Positions 51,612-61,232 are shown, counted from the stretch's first letter. The stretch: 64,000 nucleotides of DNA from Moraxellaceae bacterium (GCA_029237815.1 JAQZBP010000006.1:62001-126000); one strand, 5' to 3'. A program made the numbers and translations. The notes: a model not told the origin generated them from the letters alone.

Positions 51612-53276
51612 ATGGCCGCCGTCCTTCCCGACCCCTTCTATTACCTGGAGAACTTCCGCCACGTGCTGGCGTGGGTCGGGGCGCGGCATGCGGACCTGCT
51701 GGCGCCCGCCGAGCAGGACCTGATCGCGCGCTTCCACGCCCTGCCCCGTTCTGCCCAGGCGCTGCTCGTGCGCATGGTGATGCGCAAGGGCGATCTCTTC
51801 CGGCACGGCAAGCTCGTGTATGCCGAGATCGGCGAGATCGCGCCGCTCGCCGCGGCGCTGGCGGAGGCGGGGCTGATCGACGCCGAGCCCGCGCTGCCGC
51901 TGGAGGCGCTGTTCGGCCTGCTGCGCAAGGAGGAGCTGCTGGCGATCTTTCGCGACCCGCTCGCCCGCGACGGCGGCACGGCCTGGGCCAGGTCGGCGCG
52001 CAAGGAGGATTTGCTGGCGCACCTCGCGGCGCACTTCCCGACCGCGCAGACGCTGCGCGAATGGCACGCGCCCTGGAGTGAGCCCGTGTACCGCCTGCAG
52101 CACGGCGCGGTGTACGACCGGCTGCGCCTGCTTTTCTTCGGCAACCTCTACCAGGACTGGTCGGAGTTCGTGCTGACCGATCTCGGCCTGCTCACCTACG
52201 AGCGCGTGGAAATTCGCCCGGCAGCGCGCGCCTTCCAGACCCGCGCCGATGTCGATGATTACCTGGTGCTGCATGCGCTGCGCGAACGCCTGGAGGCCGG
52301 CGAGGATCCGCGCCGCGTCGGCGCGGACGTGCCGGCGGCGCCGCACGCCAACCCCTGGCTGGAGGAGCGGCGCGCCCGACTGCTCTTCCATCTCGGGCAG
52401 GCGCTCGAAAAAGAAAAGGACTGGCCGGCCGCGCTCGCGCTCTATCGGCAGAGCACCTGGCCCGAGGCGCGCCTGCGCAGCGTGCGCGTGCTGGAGCTGA
52501 ACGGGGAGACGGCAGAGGCGTTCGCGCTGGCCGAGGCCATCCTGGCGAGCGCGCCGCGCGAGGAAGAGGCGCAGCAGCTCGCACGCATGCTGCCGCGCCT
52601 GCGGCGCACGCTCGGCCTGCCGAAAGCGCCCGCCGAGACGCTGCAAACGCCGGAGCCGCTCACCTTCACGCTGGCGGCCGATGCGGAGAGCAGCGTCGAG
52701 TGGCTGCTGGCCGCGCACCTGCACGCGGACGACGCGCCCGTCTTTTATGTCGAGAACGCGCTTATCAACTCGCTGTTCGGCCTGCTCTGCTGGCCGGCGA
52801 TCTTCGCGCCGGTGCCGGGCGCGTTCTTCCACGCCTTCCACTGGGGCCCGGTGGACCTGCATCACCCGGAGTTCCATTCGCGGCGCGAGGAATACTTCGC
52901 CGCGTGCCTCGGCCGGCTCGAGGACGGTACGCATCGCGAGGCCATCCTCGCCATCTGGCGCGAGAAGCAGGGCCGGCAATCGCCCTTCGTGTTCTGGGAG
53001 GCGCTCGACGAGGCGCTGCTCGGCGTGGCACTCGACTGCATTCCGGCCGCGCACCTGAAAGTGCTGTTTGCACGGCTGCTTGCCGACCTGCGCAACAACC
53101 GCTCCGGGTTTCCGGACCTGGTCCAGTTCTGGCCGGGCGAGCGGCGCTATCAAATGATCGAGGTGAAAGGCCCCGGCGATCGCCTGCAGGACAACCAGGT
53201 GCGCTGGCTGGACTACTGCCTGCAGCACGACATTCCCGTCGCGGTGGCGCATGTGCGCTGGGCGGAGAGCGCATGA
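51612..53276 (+). CDS. VRR-NUC domain nuclease, FAN1-like
   Basis: A 554-residue protein resembling bacterial FAN1, a structure-specific nuclease for interstrand crosslink repair. An N-terminal helical/SAP-like part (LRKEELLAIFRD, RKEDLLAHLAAHF), a TPR-like middle (EKEKDWPAALALYRQ) and a C-terminal VRR-NUC domain (RNNRSGFPDLVQFWPGE, MIEVKGPGDRLQDNQVRWL) with the PD-(D/E)xK residues GxPD...EVKGP...QxxW. Coupled by ATGA to the helicase. Confidence 0.9.
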   Translation: MAAVLPDPFYYLENFRHVLAWVGARHADLLAPAEQDLIARFHALPRSAQALLVRMVMRKGDLFRHGKLVYAEIGEIAPLAAALAEAGLIDAEPALPLEALFGLLRKEELLAIFRDPLARDGGTAWARSARKEDLLAHLAAHFPTAQTLREWHAPWSEPVYRLQHGAVYDRLRLLFFGNLYQDWSEFVLTDLGLLTYERVEIRPAARAFQTRADVDDYLVLHALRERLEAGEDPRRVGADVPAAPHANPWLEERRARLLFHLGQALEKEKDWPAALALYRQSTWPEARLRSVRVLELNGETAEAFALAEAILASAPREEEAQQLARMLPRLRRTLGLPKAPAETLQTPEPLTFTLAADAESSVEWLLAAHLHADDAPVFYVENALINSLFGLLCWPAIFAPVPGAFFHAFHWGPVDLHHPEFHSRREEYFAACLGRLEDGTHREAILAIWREKQGRQSPFVFWEALDEALLGVALDCIPAAHLKVLFARLLADLRNNRSGFPDLVQFWPGERRYQMIEVKGPGDRLQDNQVRWLDYCLQHDIPVAVAHVRWAESA

Positions 53277-56266
53277 GCGAGGCGCTGGTGCGGGAGGCGG
53301 TGCTGTGTGAGGACGGCAACACGGCCGCCGAAGCTGCCGACGCGATGGCAGCGGCGAAAGCTGTGGAAGCTGCATCGAGCGCCGCAGCCGTTACTTCCGA
53401 CGCGACGGCGGCGGAAGGCTTCAACGCAGTGAAAGCGGCGGCGAGCGCCGCAGCCGGTACTGCCGACACGCCCGCTGGCGAATACGGGGCACCTGCGCCG
53501 CCACCCGATGACGACTGCACGACAATCACCGCCGCATGCGCCGCATCGGCTCACGCCACTTCTGTCCCCGCGACATCGGCGCGTGAAACCCGCCGCAAGC
53601 CCGCGGCCGCAACGCCCGTCTTCACCATCGCCGTGCGCGAGCTCTGCGAGTTCACCGCCAAGGCCGGCGATCTCGACCGGCGCTTCACGCCGGCGCCGAC
53701 GGCCGAGGAAGGCCGCGAGGGCCATCGCGTGGTGGCGTCACGCCGCGGCCCGGGCTATCGATCAGAGGTCCCGCTCAGGGCCGAATTCGGCGCGCTGCGG
53801 CTGCGCGGCCGCGCCGACGGCTACGACCCCGCGCAAGGCCTGCTGGAAGAGGTGAAGACCCATCGCGGCAGCATCGCGCGCATTCCGGAGAACCAGCGCG
53901 CGCTTCACTGGGCGCAGGCCAAGCTCTACGGCGCCATGCTCTGCGCGCAGGAGCATCTCGACGAGCTCAACATCGCCATCGTCTATTTCGATGTCGGCGA
54001 CCAGAAGGAAACGCCGGTGCTGCAGGCCTTCACCGCGCGGGAGCTGCAGGAATTCCTGGAAGAACAATGCACGCGTTTCTTGCGCTGGGCCGAGCAGGAG
54101 ATGGCGCACCGACGCTCTCGCGATGCCTCGCTCACGGCGCTGCAGTTTCCGCACCCGGAATTTCGCCATGGCCAGCGCCTGCTGGCCGAAGGCGTCTATC
54201 GCACGGCGCGCGATGGCGGCTGCCTGATGGCGCAGGCGCCCACCGGCATCGGCAAGACCATCGGCACGATCTTCCCGGTGCTGAAGGCGATGCCCGGGCA
54301 GCAGCTCGACCGGCTGTTCTTTCTCACGGCCAAGACGCCGGGCCGCGCCCTGGCGCTGGAGGCGGCGCAACGCCTGCAGCACGCCGATCCGGCGTTGCGC
54401 CTGCGCGTGCTGGAGCTCACGGCGCGCGACAAGGCCTGCGTGCATCCGGACAAGGAATGCCATGGCGAATCGTGCCCGCTGGCGAAGGGCTTCTACGACC
54501 GGCTGCCGGCGGCGCGGGCCGCGGCCGTGGCGCTGTCGGGTGCAAGGCGTTGCAGCGATTCGGCCGACAACAGCGACTACGCGAGCAGCGCGAGCACTAT
54601 CGGCGGTGGCAGTGGAGACAACTGCAAGGGCAGTGCCAGTGGTAGCGGGAGTGGCAACTCTTGCAGTAGCGCCAATGAAGGTGGCGTTTGTGTTGGCAGC
54701 GCCAACCTCCGCGATAACAGCAACCGCAGTGGCAACGTTTCCCCGGACGAGCGCGAGGGCAGCCCCGAAATCAGCGCCCTGCTCGACCAGCCCGCGCTGC
54801 AGCGCCTCGCCGCCACCCACCAGGTCTGCCCCTACTACCTCAGCCAGGAGCTGGCGCGCTGGAGCGACGTGGTCGTCGGCGACTACAACTACTTCTTCGA
54901 CGGCAGCGCCCTGCTGCACGCGCTGACGCTGCAGCGCGACTGGAAAGTGGCCGTGCTCTGCGACGAGGCGCACAACCTGATCGAGCGCGCCCGCGAGATG
55001 TATTCCGCCGAGCTCAACCCGGCGCAGCTCGCCGCGCTGCGCAAGACTCTGCCGCGCGTGCTGAAGCGGCCCCTGAGCCGCCTGCAAAGCGCCTGGGACG
55101 AGCTGCACGAGACCGGCCACGCCTACGAGACGCGCGACACGCTCCCCGCCACCTTCGTCGGCGCGCTGCAGGGCGCGATCGCCAAGATTGCCGACTACCA
55201 GGCCGAGCATCCGCTCGAGGTGAATCCCGAGCTGCTGCGCTTTTATTTCGATGCCGTGCACTTCCAGGACCTGCTGGAGTGCCTGGGCCTGGAGTACCGC
55301 CCCACTCCCGAGAGCGACGCGGACAACCCGGCGCCGACCGACGCCGCAGGCGAAACTCCAACGCCGGGCGCGCCGCGCCACGGCGAGTTCCAGACGCACG
55401 TCGCCGTGGCACGGGACGCCACGCCCGTGCGCCACGCGCACTCCTTCATCGACATCACGACGCCGCCGCCCGGGCGCGGCGCGCGCCTGCTGCGCATCCG
55501 CAACGTCATCCCGGCGCCCTTCCTCGCGCCGCGCATCGCCGCCTGCCACGCGCTCACGCTGTTCTCCGCCACGCTCACGCCGCCTGAGCTGTACCGAAAC
55601 TTGCTCGGCCTGCCGCGCGCGACCCGCTTTCTCGACGTGCCCTCGCCCTTCGCCGCCGACCAGCTCGCGGTGCGCCTGGTGGACCGCATCTCGACGCGCT
55701 ACCAGCACCGCGAGGCCTCGCTGTTGCCCATCGCCGAGCTCATGGCCGCGCAGTACGCGCAGACGCCCGGCAACTACCTCGCCTTCTTCTCCAGCCACGA
55801 CTACCTGCAGCGCGCGCTCGCGGTGTTTCGCGAGCGCTTTCCGGAGATTCCGGTGCGCGAGCAGGCGCGCGCCATGAGCGAGGCGGAGCGCACGGCCTTC
55901 CTGGCGGGCTTTGGCGTGGCGACGAAGGGCATTGCCTTCGCGGTGCTGGGCGGGGCCTTCGGCGAGGGCATCGACCTGCCGGGCGAGCGCCTGATCGGCG
56001 CGTTTGTCGCCACCCTCGGGCTGCCGCAGGTGAACGAGATGAACGAGAAGATCCGCGAGCTGCTGCAGGCGCAGTTCGGCGCGGGGTATGACTACACCTA
56101 CCTGTATCCGGGGCTGCAGAAGGTGGTGCAGGCGGCGGGGCGGGTGATCCGCACGCAGCAGGACCGCGGGGTGATCTACCTGATCGATGACCGGTTCCTG
56201 CAGGGGAAGGTGCGGGCGCTGTTGCCGGGGTGGTGGGCGCCAGCTCGCATGGACCGGCAGCAGTGA
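53273..56266 (+). CDS. XPD/DinG-type ATP-dependent DNA helicase with PD-(D/E)xK-like N-terminus
   Basis: A 997-residue superfamily 2 helicase. Residues 1-115 are Ala/Thr-rich low complexity. About 150-290 holds a Cas4/PD-(D/E)xK-like region (LRLRGRADGYDPAQGLLEEVKTH, in two parts). Walker A APTGIGKT is near 322-329, DEAH at 564-567, and motif VI QAAGRVIRTQQDRG near 950. Cys389, 396 and 401, and Cys519 fit an XPD-type 4Fe-4S cluster, but a Ser/Gly/Asn-rich insert (about 423-500) separates the third and fourth ligands. Partner of the FAN1-like nuclease; probably SOS-induced through 51272. Confidence 0.88.
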   Translation: MSEALVREAVLCEDGNTAAEAADAMAAAKAVEAASSAAAVTSDATAAEGFNAVKAAASAAAGTADTPAGEYGAPAPPPDDDCTTITAACAASAHATSVPATSARETRRKPAAATPVFTIAVRELCEFTAKAGDLDRRFTPAPTAEEGREGHRVVASRRGPGYRSEVPLRAEFGALRLRGRADGYDPAQGLLEEVKTHRGSIARIPENQRALHWAQAKLYGAMLCAQEHLDELNIAIVYFDVGDQKETPVLQAFTARELQEFLEEQCTRFLRWAEQEMAHRRSRDASLTALQFPHPEFRHGQRLLAEGVYRTARDGGCLMAQAPTGIGKTIGTIFPVLKAMPGQQLDRLFFLTAKTPGRALALEAAQRLQHADPALRLRVLELTARDKACVHPDKECHGESCPLAKGFYDRLPAARAAAVALSGARRCSDSADNSDYASSASTIGGGSGDNCKGSASGSGSGNSCSSANEGGVCVGSANLRDNSNRSGNVSPDEREGSPEISALLDQPALQRLAATHQVCPYYLSQELARWSDVVVGDYNYFFDGSALLHALTLQRDWKVAVLCDEAHNLIERAREMYSAELNPAQLAALRKTLPRVLKRPLSRLQSAWDELHETGHAYETRDTLPATFVGALQGAIAKIADYQAEHPLEVNPELLRFYFDAVHFQDLLECLGLEYRPTPESDADNPAPTDAAGETPTPGAPRHGEFQTHVAVARDATPVRHAHSFIDITTPPPGRGARLLRIRNVIPAPFLAPRIAACHALTLFSATLTPPELYRNLLGLPRATRFLDVPSPFAADQLAVRLVDRISTRYQHREASLLPIAELMAAQYAQTPGNYLAFFSSHDYLQRALAVFRERFPEIPVREQARAMSEAERTAFLAGFGVATKGIAFAVLGGAFGEGIDLPGERLIGAFVATLGLPQVNEMNEKIRELLQAQFGAGYDYTYLYPGLQKVVQAAGRVIRTQQDRGVIYLIDDRFLQGKVRALLPGWWAPARMDRQQ

Positions 56267-56333
56267 TTGACCCGAAAATTTCACGGCGTCATCCGAAATG
56301 GGATGACGCCATGCACTCACTGACTGTTCCGGT

Positions 56334-57785
56334 TTACCAGAACCTGTCCTCGACCCGCGCCGCCTCGGTAAGCAGGCAACGCACCCATTTCTCGCGCTCG
56401 GACGCATGACCCGGCTCTGCCAGGAACATCTCGATATTCCGGCGGGCGACTTCAGGCTGGTAGGCACGCTTCCGATATGCCTTCGTCATGCCAAGCCGCA
56501 GTGCCACGCTTTGACCCCGGCGTGGCGAGACATAGGAGTCCGCCAAGCGGATTGAGTTGATCATCTGCCGGCACTCATGCTGCTGCTCAACGGTGCGCGA
56601 GCGCACCGGATACTTCCGGATCGCGTCAGGCGCGACATCGACGATCGCTGCATGGGGAATGTGGTCGGTTGTCGAGCCAACGTTAATCTCTTCATAGTCC
56701 TTCCTGTCGCTTCCATCATGATTCTCAAACGACAGGGAAACGATTTTCTCACCAGGCGTCGATACATGCGTGTGGGCGGACAGCCAGAGGTTCTTCTTCG
56801 GGGAGGAGGCTTCAACGCCCTGACCGAGCATTAGGTCGCCAGGTCGTCCGGTCCAGAATCGGTTCCAACTCAAATCCCCGGAAGGATAGTGCGTGGCGAT
56901 GATGCGGAAGTCCGCGCTCGCTGCTTTGCTTGCGTGATCGTTAATCCACTCGGTCTGTCCACCGCGGCTCCAGCTGATCGAACCTCGCTTGCCTGCAATC
57001 TGCGCCAAGTCAGAGCGCCCGATCCTGGGTTGCACCACGACATCGCTGTAATCAGAGGAATCGGCCAGAATGATGTCGCCGGTCCGGCCAGCAGAATTCA
57101 CCTTGAGGACAGCAGCGTAGAAGCAGAACTGCTCCTGCTGCCCCTCCTCCTCCGCAAGGCAACCCTTCCCTGGCCGGCGCATGACGGACTCCAGACTGTC
57201 TTCGAAGCCCAACAGGCCGGTATTGCCTGCCGCATAGCGCTGCCACGACTCGCTATTGAACTGCGCGGTGCGCGCCACGAGCTCGGCCTTTGTGACATAG
57301 CCTCCTCCTTTGCAGGCGAGAGCGCGCATTGATGGTGCCGCCTGGTTGCCCGTCGCCAGGTAGTCGTGATTGCCGACCACAAAGAACACAGGAGCCTTCA
57401 GGCGGTCGCGCGCCGCCGCAAGCACGGTAAAGAACTGGTCGATTTCATCGTCGCAGCCACTGTTGGCACCGTCGCCCAGATAAAGGACCAGGTCGGGAGA
57501 CTGCTGCCCGAGGCTATCCAGCATGTAGCCGAGATGCTCGGCGGCCAGGACTTCTTGCGCCGTCGTGCGCATAGCCACGTTGACAACCCGATCGGCAAAG
57601 GGAGTCCGGAAAAGATAGTTACTGGTCGCTTCCTTTGAAGTGACCTGCGTATCAGCAATGACAGCGATACGCAGTGCCTTCTCGCTCTTTTGCGGGATGG
57701 CAACGGGGGACTGAAGAGCGGTGCAGCCAGCCAGCCATATGGCCGTCAGCACAGAGCCAAGCTTCGCTAGACTTTTTGTTTTCAT
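56334..57785 (-). CDS. Lipoprotein metallophosphoesterase
   Basis: A 483-residue calcineurin-like phosphoesterase anchored by a lipobox LAGC (Cys about 21). Metal motifs are IADTQ, YLGDGAN, VGNHDY, ATHYPSGD and SAHTHVS. Probably on the outside face of the inner membrane or on the outer membrane. Base composition is visibly less GC-rich than in its neighbours, suggesting later acquisition. It stands alone. Substrate unknown. Confidence 0.85.
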   Translation of the reverse strand: MKTKSLAKLGSVLTAIWLAGCTALQSPVAIPQKSEKALRIAVIADTQVTSKEATSNYLFRTPFADRVVNVAMRTTAQEVLAAEHLGYMLDSLGQQSPDLVLYLGDGANSGCDDEIDQFFTVLAAARDRLKAPVFFVVGNHDYLATGNQAAPSMRALACKGGGYVTKAELVARTAQFNSESWQRYAAGNTGLLGFEDSLESVMRRPGKGCLAEEEGQQEQFCFYAAVLKVNSAGRTGDIILADSSDYSDVVVQPRIGRSDLAQIAGKRGSISWSRGGQTEWINDHASKAASADFRIIATHYPSGDLSWNRFWTGRPGDLMLGQGVEASSPKKNLWLSAHTHVSTPGEKIVSLSFENHDGSDRKDYEEINVGSTTDHIPHAAIVDVAPDAIRKYPVRSRTVEQQHECRQMINSIRLADSYVSPRRGQSVALRLGMTKAYRKRAYQPEVARRNIEMFLAEPGHASEREKWVRCLLTEAARVEDRFW

Positions 57786-57954
57786 TCGGGGGCATTCCCT
57801 AGCCAGACGAGGTAAGCCTGGAAAACTAGCACCATCGGCTCAGCGACGGCACCCCCTTGCGCCTCGCCGGCGAAGCGACTGGCATGGGGATGCCCGGTTG
57901 CCAACCCGCCGAGCCTCTACTACAACCGCATCAACCCCCTACGCCTGAGTCACC

Positions 57955-58191
57955 ATGCTCCGCAAGGCCCTCCCCGTCATCGATCCCGACCGCTGCACCG
58001 GCTGCGGCCGCTGTGTCGCGGCCTGTCCGCCGCATGTGCTGTGGCTGGAGGCGGAGGGGCCGAATGGCATGGGGGACAAGCGGGCGGTGCTGCATGACGC
58101 GGCGGGGTGTGACGGGTGTGCGAAGTGTGTGGTTGTTTGCCCGTTTGAGGCGGTGGGGATGGTGCGGGTTCAGGGTACGAGCTGGAGCTAA
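57955..58191 (+). CDS. 4Fe-4S ferredoxin
   Basis: A 78-residue ferredoxin with two clusters: CTGCGRCVAACPP and CDGCAKCVVVCPF. A small electron carrier; its partner is not evident in the window. Confidence 0.9.
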   Translation: MLRKALPVIDPDRCTGCGRCVAACPPHVLWLEAEGPNGMGDKRAVLHDAAGCDGCAKCVVVCPFEAVGMVRVQGTSWS

Positions 58192-58308
58192 CCCAGCAGT
58201 GAAATCTCGCCATTAGTCACGCCTGCTCGGGGTTGGCGCCGCCGCTGCTATCGGGCATAAGTACAACAAAAGAGGGATGCCGGACGGCTCCCGATAACAA
58301 GGACTGAA

Positions 58309-58692
58309 ATGCCCACCTGCCCCTTTTGCCAAATACCACCCGAGCGGGTCGCTCTGGAAAACGACCTGGCTTTTGTCATCCGTGACGGCTTCCCGATCTC
58401 GCCGGGCCACACGCTGATCATTCCCCGCCGGCACGTCGGTTCATTTTTCGAGATCAGCGAGGCTGAGCGCGCCGCGATGCTGGCGCTGCTGGAGCAATCG
58501 AAGCAGCAACTCGATACGCACCAACAGCCGGACGGCTACAACATCGGAATCAACGACGGGGCAGCGGCAGGCCAGACCGTTCCACATCTGCATATGCACC
58601 TCATTCCGCGCTATTCGGGCGACCGCGAAGACCCTCGTGGCGGCGTCCGCTGGATCATTCCCGAGAAGGCGGATTACTGGAGCGGCAGATGA
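58309..58692 (+). CDS. HIT-family nucleotide hydrolase
   Basis: A 127-residue histidine-triad protein: CPFCQ zinc pair start, GHTLIIPRRHV and the HIT motif HLHMHLIPR. HIT proteins hydrolyse nucleotide phosphoramidates or dinucleoside polyphosphates. Its stop overlaps the start of an HNH nuclease gene (ATGA), an unusual coupling that suggests a shared, possibly defence-related, job. Confidence 0.92.
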   Translation: MPTCPFCQIPPERVALENDLAFVIRDGFPISPGHTLIIPRRHVGSFFEISEAERAAMLALLEQSKQQLDTHQQPDGYNIGINDGAAAGQTVPHLHMHLIPRYSGDREDPRGGVRWIIPEKADYWSGR

Positions 58693-59639
58693 GCCTTCAA
58701 ACCTACGTCCACAAGTTCCAGAGCCTGAAGGTCAACGTCGCTCACGGGCGCGCCAGCCCCCACAAGATCTGCATGCTCCTGGCGCTGCTGGATCTGGCGC
58801 GCAGCGGCGGCCTTGTCGAGAACAAGGTCGTTTTCGGCCCGGCGCTTCTGGAGCGTTACGAGGGCTACTTCGCCGCCGTACGCACCGAACAAGACCACGC
58901 CAACCCCTACTTTCCCTTTTTCCATCTCGCAGGCGACCTGCGTGGCGGCGAAAGTTCCTTCTGGCGTTTGACACCCTTGCCCGGGCGAGAGCTCGTCCTG
59001 CAGTCGATGAAGTCCGCTACGTCCTACCGTGCCATTACGGACAACATTGCCTGGGCTTCGCTGGACGACGAACTCTTCCATCTCCTGCAGGACGAGAAAA
59101 ACATCGATGCGCTTAGCGAGGCGCTTGCAGGAACCTGGTTCAATCGTGGCCTCGACGATCTGAAAGCAGTCGCCGAGCGGGGCAAGCAGATCAGCCGCTA
59201 TGAGCGGCAAATACGTGGACTGACACTCTCGACTGAAGGTGTCAGGGAGCAACCCCGCACCATCCGCGATCCGGCATTTCGCCGGGTAGTGACTGAAATC
59301 TATGACTACCGCTGCGCCGCCACCGGAGTCCGGATTCTTCTTCCGGACGGAAGGGCGATGGTGGAAGCAGCCCACATCCTCCCCCATGCGATCAGCAGCG
59401 ACGACGACCCTCGCAATGGGCTCGCGCTGACGCCTGACATGCACTGGGCGATGGACAACAACCTCATCGCGCCAGGGCCAGATTTTTGCTGGCATGTTTC
59501 CCGGACAAAACTGGATGACCGCATTCCTGATCATCGGGCGATTACCGAGCTTGAAGGCCGGAATCTGATCCTCCCCAAGAATATCGGCATGTATCCCAAG
59601 CGCGACGCCCTTGAATGGCGAATACGCCAGCTCAATTGA
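58689..59639 (+). CDS. HNH endonuclease with candidate sulfur-binding N-terminal domain
   Basis: A 316-residue nuclease. The C-terminal part is an HNH_2-type domain (YDYRCAATGVRILLPDGRAM, VEAAHILPHAISSDDDPRNG, DMHWAMDNNLI). Residues 1-160 (NVAHGRASPHKICMLLALLD, PYFPFFHL...FWRL) resemble the sulfur-binding domain of phosphorothioate-dependent type IV restriction enzymes such as ScoMcrA. That domain call is tentative. No dnd genes are in the window. It may cut phosphorothioate-marked foreign DNA. Confidence 0.75.
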   Translation: MSLQTYVHKFQSLKVNVAHGRASPHKICMLLALLDLARSGGLVENKVVFGPALLERYEGYFAAVRTEQDHANPYFPFFHLAGDLRGGESSFWRLTPLPGRELVLQSMKSATSYRAITDNIAWASLDDELFHLLQDEKNIDALSEALAGTWFNRGLDDLKAVAERGKQISRYERQIRGLTLSTEGVREQPRTIRDPAFRRVVTEIYDYRCAATGVRILLPDGRAMVEAAHILPHAISSDDDPRNGLALTPDMHWAMDNNLIAPGPDFCWHVSRTKLDDRIPDHRAITELEGRNLILPKNIGMYPKRDALEWRIRQLN

Positions 59640-59690
59640 GTCCTAATGCGCGGGCTTTGCCACGGAAATTCTTCATGATCCAACCGAACT

Positions 59691-60026
59691 TCAGGGAGCC
59701 AGTGCAGCCAATTTTCTAATGAGGTCATCCGCCGATTCATCGACATTCGGCTCATCCTCAGACGCCACAACGCGGTCCAGCTCATGAAGACTCACATCGC
59801 AGACAGCCAGGTCATGCCCGGGAAAGAAAAGCTCATCCCATCCCAATCTGGATGGATCAAAACTGACAATATCTGGAAATAATTGATTCGACAGAAAGGC
59901 GTTCGCGAAGGCATTCCACAATCGATCCGGGGATATCCCCGAGGGATTCCCGATGATCCGATTTCCATGCCGCTTGTTGTTAGCAGCATCGCGATAGAGG
60001 TAGAAAATACTTAAGCTGGCAGTCAT
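59691..60026 (-). CDS. Hypothetical protein
   Basis: A 111-residue acidic protein (FANAFLSNQLFPDIVSFDPS, GHDLAVCDVSLHELDRVV) on the minus strand between two HNH genes. No family recognised. The frame is not a shadow of another gene, and composition matches its neighbours. It might be a nuclease-linked immunity or antitoxin-type protein, but nothing shows this. Confidence 0.5.
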   Translation of the reverse strand: MTASLSIFYLYRDAANNKRHGNRIIGNPSGISPDRLWNAFANAFLSNQLFPDIVSFDPSRLGWDELFFPGHDLAVCDVSLHELDRVVASEDEPNVDESADDLIRKLAALAP

Positions 60027-60140
60027 GCCGTCCACCCACTAGAAAATCCAAGCCTGGCATATCCCGCCGCAACTGCCAGGCCCCAGCTTGAATCTCCGCC
60101 ACGGAAACCCCTGGCTTGGCTGATTCTTTAAGGACTGATA

Positions 60141-60917
60141 ATGGCAAACTGGAATCGCGAGCAGCTCTTGGTAGCACTCAATCTCTACTGCCAACTACCT
60201 TTCGGAAAGTTTCATCAGGGCACGCCGCTTATCATCGAGACCGCCAAGCGCATCGGCCGCACACCAAGTGCGCTAGCCATGAAGCTAAGCAATCTGGCGA
60301 GCCTGGATCCCGCCATCACCCAAAGCGGGAGAAAAGGACTGCCGTCCACATCTTCGCTCGACAGAGCCATTTGGGAGGAGTTTCAGAAAAATCCAGATGC
60401 GCTTGCGTATGAAAGCCAAAAGATTGTCGATGCGCTGGCCGACCAAGACGCGGCACTCTCCCCTCTCTCCAGCAAGTCTGAAGTAGAGGACTCCCCTGCC
60501 AGCTATTACGCTGGGACAACGACCGCCACAATTACGCTTCGCGTCAAGCAAGGCTTCTTCCGCAAGGCCATTCTAAGCAGCTATGAGAATCGCTGCTGCA
60601 TGACAGGCCTTAGTCATCCAGCACTGCTTATTGCCAGCCACATCGTTCCGTGGTCGAAGGACGAACATAACCGGCTCAACCCCGCCAACGGCCTCTGCCT
60701 TTCCGCCTTGCACGACAAAGCATTTGATCGGGGACTTATTACCGTCAGCCCAGACTTCATTATTCGGATTTCACAATCGCTTCGCGACATAGAGCCAAAC
60801 CCGATGACTCATGATTATCTTTTGGGGCTCGAGGGAAAGCCCATTACGCAGCCGCACAAGTTCGCACCTCATCGAGACTTCTTGAGCTACCACAGCAGCG
60901 AGATATTTCTGGGCTAG
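60141..60917 (+). CDS. HNH endonuclease
   Basis: A 258-residue protein. The C-terminal HNH_2-type domain reads YENRCCMTGLSHPALLIASH, then IVPWSKDEHNRLNPANGLCL and LHDKAFDRGLITV. The N-terminal part (ALNLYCQLPFGKFHQGTP, AKRIGRTPSALAMKLSNLA) looks like a DNA-binding helical region. The type occurs as a restriction-like nuclease, often without a methylase. GC is lower than the core genome. Confidence 0.85.
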   Translation: MANWNREQLLVALNLYCQLPFGKFHQGTPLIIETAKRIGRTPSALAMKLSNLASLDPAITQSGRKGLPSTSSLDRAIWEEFQKNPDALAYESQKIVDALADQDAALSPLSSKSEVEDSPASYYAGTTTATITLRVKQGFFRKAILSSYENRCCMTGLSHPALLIASHIVPWSKDEHNRLNPANGLCLSALHDKAFDRGLITVSPDFIIRISQSLRDIEPNPMTHDYLLGLEGKPITQPHKFAPHRDFLSYHSSEIFLG

Positions 60918-60977
60918 CACCACAACTGAACATGCAGCACCCATTTGCATATGAGCATCAGGAGAAGAAAAGAATCT

Positions 60978-61232
60978 TCAGTAGTGATACCTCAACTGCG
61001 CAATAAACACCGCCCCCTCCCCCACCTTATAAACAATCCGGTGCTCATCATTGATGCGCCGCGACCAATATCCCGCCAACGCATGCTTCAACGGCTCCGG
61101 CTTGCCGATGCCGGCAAACGGCGAGCGCGCAATCTCCTTGATCAGCGTGTTGATCCGCTCCACCAGCTTCGGATCGGCCTTCTGCCAGTGCAGGTAATCC
61201 TCCCAGGCCTGCTCGGCGAAGATCAGCTTCAT
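60978..61232 (-). CDS. yoeB: YoeB/Txe-family toxin
   Basis: An 84-residue toxin that matches E. coli YoeB almost end to end: GKPEPLKH with Glu46, HRIVY with Arg65 and the terminal RYHY with His83-Tyr84. YoeB is a ribosome-dependent mRNA interferase. It overlaps the antitoxin gene by four bases. Confidence 0.95.
   Translation of the reverse strand: MKLIFAEQAWEDYLHWQKADPKLVERINTLIKEIARSPFAGIGKPEPLKHALAGYWSRRINDEHRIVYKVGEGAVFIAQLRYHY

Noticed and set aside
53762..56467. Long minus-strand frame opposite the helicase
   Set aside because: Antisense shadow; the plus strand has clear helicase motifs.
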